Origin: [Clostridium] symbiosum
Lineage (GTDB): Bacteria; Bacillota; Clostridia; Lachnospirales; Lachnospiraceae
Direction of reading: 5' to 3'
Assembly (NCBI GenBank): GCA_036419695.1
Contig: CP143946.1
Span: forward strand, 2,288,001 to 2,352,000
Length of the DNA stretch: 64,000 nucleotides
Both the position numbers and the translations under genes were made by a program. This document shows, piece by piece, positions 61,679-64,000 of the stretch (position 1 is its first letter; the number at the start of each line of letters is the position of its first letter). Below the pieces are notes generated by a model, which saw only the letters and a list, made by a program, of their open reading frames with translations, ran no database searches and was not told the origin of the DNA.

Positions 61679-62039
61679 GATAAGTCCTCCTTTCATGTTT
61701 TAATTGATGAAGTTCATTAGTTAGTATTGGACTTTGGGCCGGATAATAAATTACTAAAATATTGTTAATTCAGGGAGAATGTGAGGAGAAAGAAAAAAAC
61801 GGGAATAAAACATACTGCAGAAAAATTGGCACGTTATTAAAAGAAAAACAAAAATTTGTGAAAAAAAGTTGTTATAAATTAGAAAAGGTGAATAAAAACT
61901 CTCTGAAAGAACTTGCAATTTGACAAAACCCATTATACAATGGCACTAGGCAAAAGTTGGACTTACTAAAAAGTGAACTTTTATGGGGTCACGGTAGGTA
62001 GTATCCGTTGTCGAAATAATTCAAATGGAGGACAGCAAA
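61679..62039. other. Divergent region between cotJ operon and carboxyltransferase gene
   Basis: About 360 nt, very A-rich (61780-61915), without a credible ORF. It should hold the cotJ promoter (minus) and the carboxyltransferase promoter (plus). Confidence 0.5.
61912..61939 (+). promoter_or_regulatory. Probable promoter of the carboxyltransferase operon
   Basis: TTGCAA (61912-61917), a 16-nt spacer and TATACA (61934-61939, extended TATACAAT). A nearby TTGACA (61920-61925) is too close to this -10 box to pair with it. Confidence 0.4.
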
Positions 62040-63491
62040 ATGAGTAATTCTGCACAGACATTGTCGGGCAAGAGAATTGATTCCCTGCTTGACGATAACA
62101 GTTTTGTTGAAGTAGGTTCTTATATCACGGCAAGGAGCACAAATTTCAACATGACGGCACAGGAGACTGCGGCTGATGGTGTGATTACCGGATATGGTAC
62201 CATCGAAGGCAATCTTGTGTATGTGTACAGCCAGGATGCGTCTGTAATGGGCGGCTCCATCGGCGAAATGCACGCAAAGAAAATTTCCAATATCTATAAA
62301 ATGGCGATGAAGATGGGAGCGCCGGTGATCGGGCTTTTAGACTGTTCAGGCCTTCGCCTTCAGGAGGCGACAGACGCACTTGACGGTTTTGGGCAGATGT
62401 ACCTGGAGCAGACCATGGCATCCGGCGTCGTTCCGCAGATTTGCGCGGTGTTTGGAAATTGCGGTGGAGGAATGGCAGTTTCTTCTGCAATCGCAGACTT
62501 TGTATTCATGGCAGATAACGGAAAATTATTTGTTAATTCTCCCAACGCACTGGCAGGCAACGATGTCACAAAATGTGATACGGCATCGGCGGCATTCCAG
62601 AGCGAAGAGACAGGGCTTGTTGATGCAGTTGGAAGCGAGGAGGAGATCTTATCCCAGATCAGGACGCTTGTATCCATCCTTCCGGCAAACAACGAGGATG
62701 ATATGTCCTACGACGAGTGCGAAGACGATTTAAACAGGGTTTCCGAAGAGCTTGCGGGATGGACCGGCGATACGGCCAAAGCGCTTGCCGAGATTTCAGA
62801 CGGCTATTTCTTTATGGAAGTGAAGAAAGAGTATGATCCTTCTATGGTAACCGGTTTTATCCGCCTGAACGGATCTACGGTCGGCTGTGTTGCAAACCGT
62901 ACTGAGATTTATAATGAAGAGAATGAGAAGACAGAAGAATTCGAAGCGGCGCTTTCAGCCAGAGGCTGTGAGAAGGCTGCGGAATTCGTAAACTTCTGTG
63001 ATGCCTTTAATATCCCGCTCCTTACACTTGTAAATGTAAAAGGATACAAACAGTGCAAATGTACGGAGAAGAAGATTGCCAAAGCGGCGGGCCGCCTTAC
63101 GTATGCATTTGCAAACGCAGATGTGCCGAAGGTAACGGTAGTGATTGGCGACGCTTTCGGAAGCGCTTATGTGACGATGAACAGCAAGTCCATCGGAGCA
63201 GACATTGTCTATGCATGGCCACAGGCAAAGATCGGAATGATGGATGCCCAGAGCGCCGTTAAGATTATGTACGCGGAAGAGATTGGCAAATCAGAGAATG
63301 CAGCAGCTCTCATCAGTGAGAAGGCTGCCGAATATGAAAAACTTCAGAGCTCTGCTCAGGCAGCGGCAGGAAGAGGATATGTGGACGATATTATCGAGGC
63401 AGGCGAGACCAGAAAACGTGTTATCGCCGCATTTGAGATGTTATTCACAAAGAGAGAGGACCGTCCGTCGAAAAAGCATGGAACGGTCTGA
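62040..63491 (+). CDS. Acyl-CoA carboxyltransferase subunit (decarboxylase/carboxylase-type)
   Basis: The product is 483 residues. Two crotonase-like halves are seen: VYSQDASVMGGSIGEMHAKKI, then FGNCGGGMAVSSAIADFVFMAD, and in the C-half CKCTEKKIAKAAGRLTYAFANADVPKVTVVIGDAFGSAYVTMNSKSIGAD. This is the methylmalonyl-CoA decarboxylase alpha / propionyl-CoA carboxylase beta family. It moves a carboxyl group between biotin and an acyl-CoA. ATG 62040 follows TGGAGGACAG. The next gene encodes a lipoprotein, as in some OadG-containing Na+-pumping decarboxylase clusters; the biotin carrier and membrane beta subunit would lie beyond the window. Confidence 0.85.
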   Translation: MSNSAQTLSGKRIDSLLDDNSFVEVGSYITARSTNFNMTAQETAADGVITGYGTIEGNLVYVYSQDASVMGGSIGEMHAKKISNIYKMAMKMGAPVIGLLDCSGLRLQEATDALDGFGQMYLEQTMASGVVPQICAVFGNCGGGMAVSSAIADFVFMADNGKLFVNSPNALAGNDVTKCDTASAAFQSEETGLVDAVGSEEEILSQIRTLVSILPANNEDDMSYDECEDDLNRVSEELAGWTGDTAKALAEISDGYFFMEVKKEYDPSMVTGFIRLNGSTVGCVANRTEIYNEENEKTEEFEAALSARGCEKAAEFVNFCDAFNIPLLTLVNVKGYKQCKCTEKKIAKAAGRLTYAFANADVPKVTVVIGDAFGSAYVTMNSKSIGADIVYAWPQAKIGMMDAQSAVKIMYAEEIGKSENAAALISEKAAEYEKLQSSAQAAAGRGYVDDIIEAGETRKRVIAAFEMLFTKREDRPSKKHGTV

Positions 63492-63512
63492 TTATGATGA
63501 GGTGACGCATAT

Positions 63513-64000
63513 ATGAAACAGAATATTAAAAAGGTATTGCTTGTGTTATGTATGGCAGTCTGCTTCTTTGCCCTTACCGCCTGCTCCGGCAGCAATAAGG
63601 ATTCAGAGCCGGTTCCCGAGACGATTGCGTCTACAATGAAGACGGGGGCTGAGAATTATCTGAAGGAGTTTGACAGCTACGACGATGAAGCGCTGGCAAC
63701 TACATTAAAGAGAGTACAGAAACAAAAGAATACTGTCATGGAAAGTGCAATTTCTTCCTGGCAGAGCTCAAAACCTGATTTAGGAAGACTGGTATCCATT
63801 CTTTCTGAGGATGTTGAGCGTGTGAGCGAGGACAGCTACAAAGTAACAGTCAGAGCAAGCTATGAAAAGAGGGAACTGGAATTTTCCCTCACTGCTGAAG
63901 AAGTGGTCAGTGATAATTACGGCGGCACTTCCCTTGCAGCGACCGAGATGGTCTTCACTCCAATTTTTACTACAGGCGAAAAGCTTGAGAGAGCGGCAAT
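63513..64000 (+). CDS. Lipoprotein downstream of the carboxyltransferase, possible OadG-linked subunit, 3'-truncated
   Basis: 162 codons are visible before the window ends. MKQNIKKVLLVLCMAVCFFALTAC is a lipoprotein signal with a lipobox L-T-A-C (Cys 24). The exported part is acidic with a beta-rich domain (SYKVTVRASYEKRELEFSLTAEEVV). ATG follows GAGGTGACGC, 21 nt after the carboxyltransferase stop. Similar proteins in clostridial decarboxylase clusters carry an OadG-like membrane part at the C-terminus, which cannot be checked here. Confidence 0.65.
   Translation, partial: MKQNIKKVLLVLCMAVCFFALTACSGSNKDSEPVPETIASTMKTGAENYLKEFDSYDDEALATTLKRVQKQKNTVMESAISSWQSSKPDLGRLVSILSEDVERVSEDSYKVTVRASYEKRELEFSLTAEEVVSDNYGGTSLAATEMVFTPIFTTGEKLERAA

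Noticed and set aside
61679..61696. Longer CotJA start at 61696
   Set aside because: It would place the start upstream of the AAAGGAGG site that serves ATG 61678.

Overview
The window looks like a chromosomal segment of an anaerobic, spore-forming Firmicute, most likely a Lachnospiraceae member (Clostridium cluster XIVa). The basis is a cotJA-cotJB-cotJC spore coat operon, strong AGGAGG ribosome sites, many choline-binding-type cell wall repeats, a TAXI-type TRAP transporter, AsnA, and a biotin-dependent decarboxylase-type carboxyltransferase followed by a lipoprotein. This is inference from gene content; no rRNA or tRNA is present and no taxonomic search was possible.

Region 1 (1-16.4 kb): an exopolysaccharide locus, all on the + strand. 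It runs from a polyprenyl sugar-phosphate transferase (cut by the window edge) and an LCP-family ligase, through four more glycosyltransferase families, a nucleotidyltransferase-like/thymidylate-kinase-like fusion, a Wzy-like polymerase, a Wzx flippase and an APH-like kinase, to a large secreted protein made of cell-wall-binding repeats. From about 3.2 kb to 14 kb the DNA is visibly more AT-rich than the flanks, as is usual for exchanged capsule loci.

Region 2 (16.6-19.6 kb): a compact, AT-rich, three-gene operon with its own promoter: a radical SAM/SPASM protein, a P-loop ATPase and a 65-residue peptide ending in Y-x-D and W-x-D triplets. I read it as a candidate radical-SAM RiPP (cyclophane-type) system and the best candidate here for an undescribed system.

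Region 3 (19.7-37.5 kb): accessory catabolism. After a VanZ-like gene and a GntR regulator comes an operon with an M29/NicX-like metalloprotein, a Rossmann oxidoreductase, an Asp/Glu-racemase-family enzyme and a TAXI TRAP transporter. Convergent to it is a seven-gene minus-strand operon (CitMHS transporter, YhcH-like protein, lactonase, NHL protein, MBL-fold protein, HpcH/HpaI aldolase, RraA-like protein). A sigma-54 promoter (TTGGCAT-N5-TTGCT) precedes it and a divergent PrpR-type sigma-54 activator borders it. Remnants of a Ca2+/cation antiporter and of an EAL-like domain lie at the edges.

Region 4 (37.5-54.9 kb): mostly housekeeping and transport. It holds a PTS EIICBA, asnA, a lone dihydrolipoyl dehydrogenase, aminopeptidase P, a SpoIID-like/peptidoglycan-binding protein, a MATE exporter, a Bax inhibitor-1 protein, AraC plus EamA, LysR plus YeiH, MerR, and a GH25 lysozyme with the same type of wall-binding repeats as in region 1.

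Region 5 (55.2-64 kb): a two-gene RNA repair operon (RNA ligase plus HD-Pnk end-healing enzyme), a MarR regulator, a membrane GGDEF/HD-GYP protein with a degenerate GGDEF signature, the cotJ operon, and the start of a carboxyltransferase/lipoprotein (decarboxylase-type) operon that runs off the window. No CRISPR array, insertion sequence, rRNA or tRNA was recognised.
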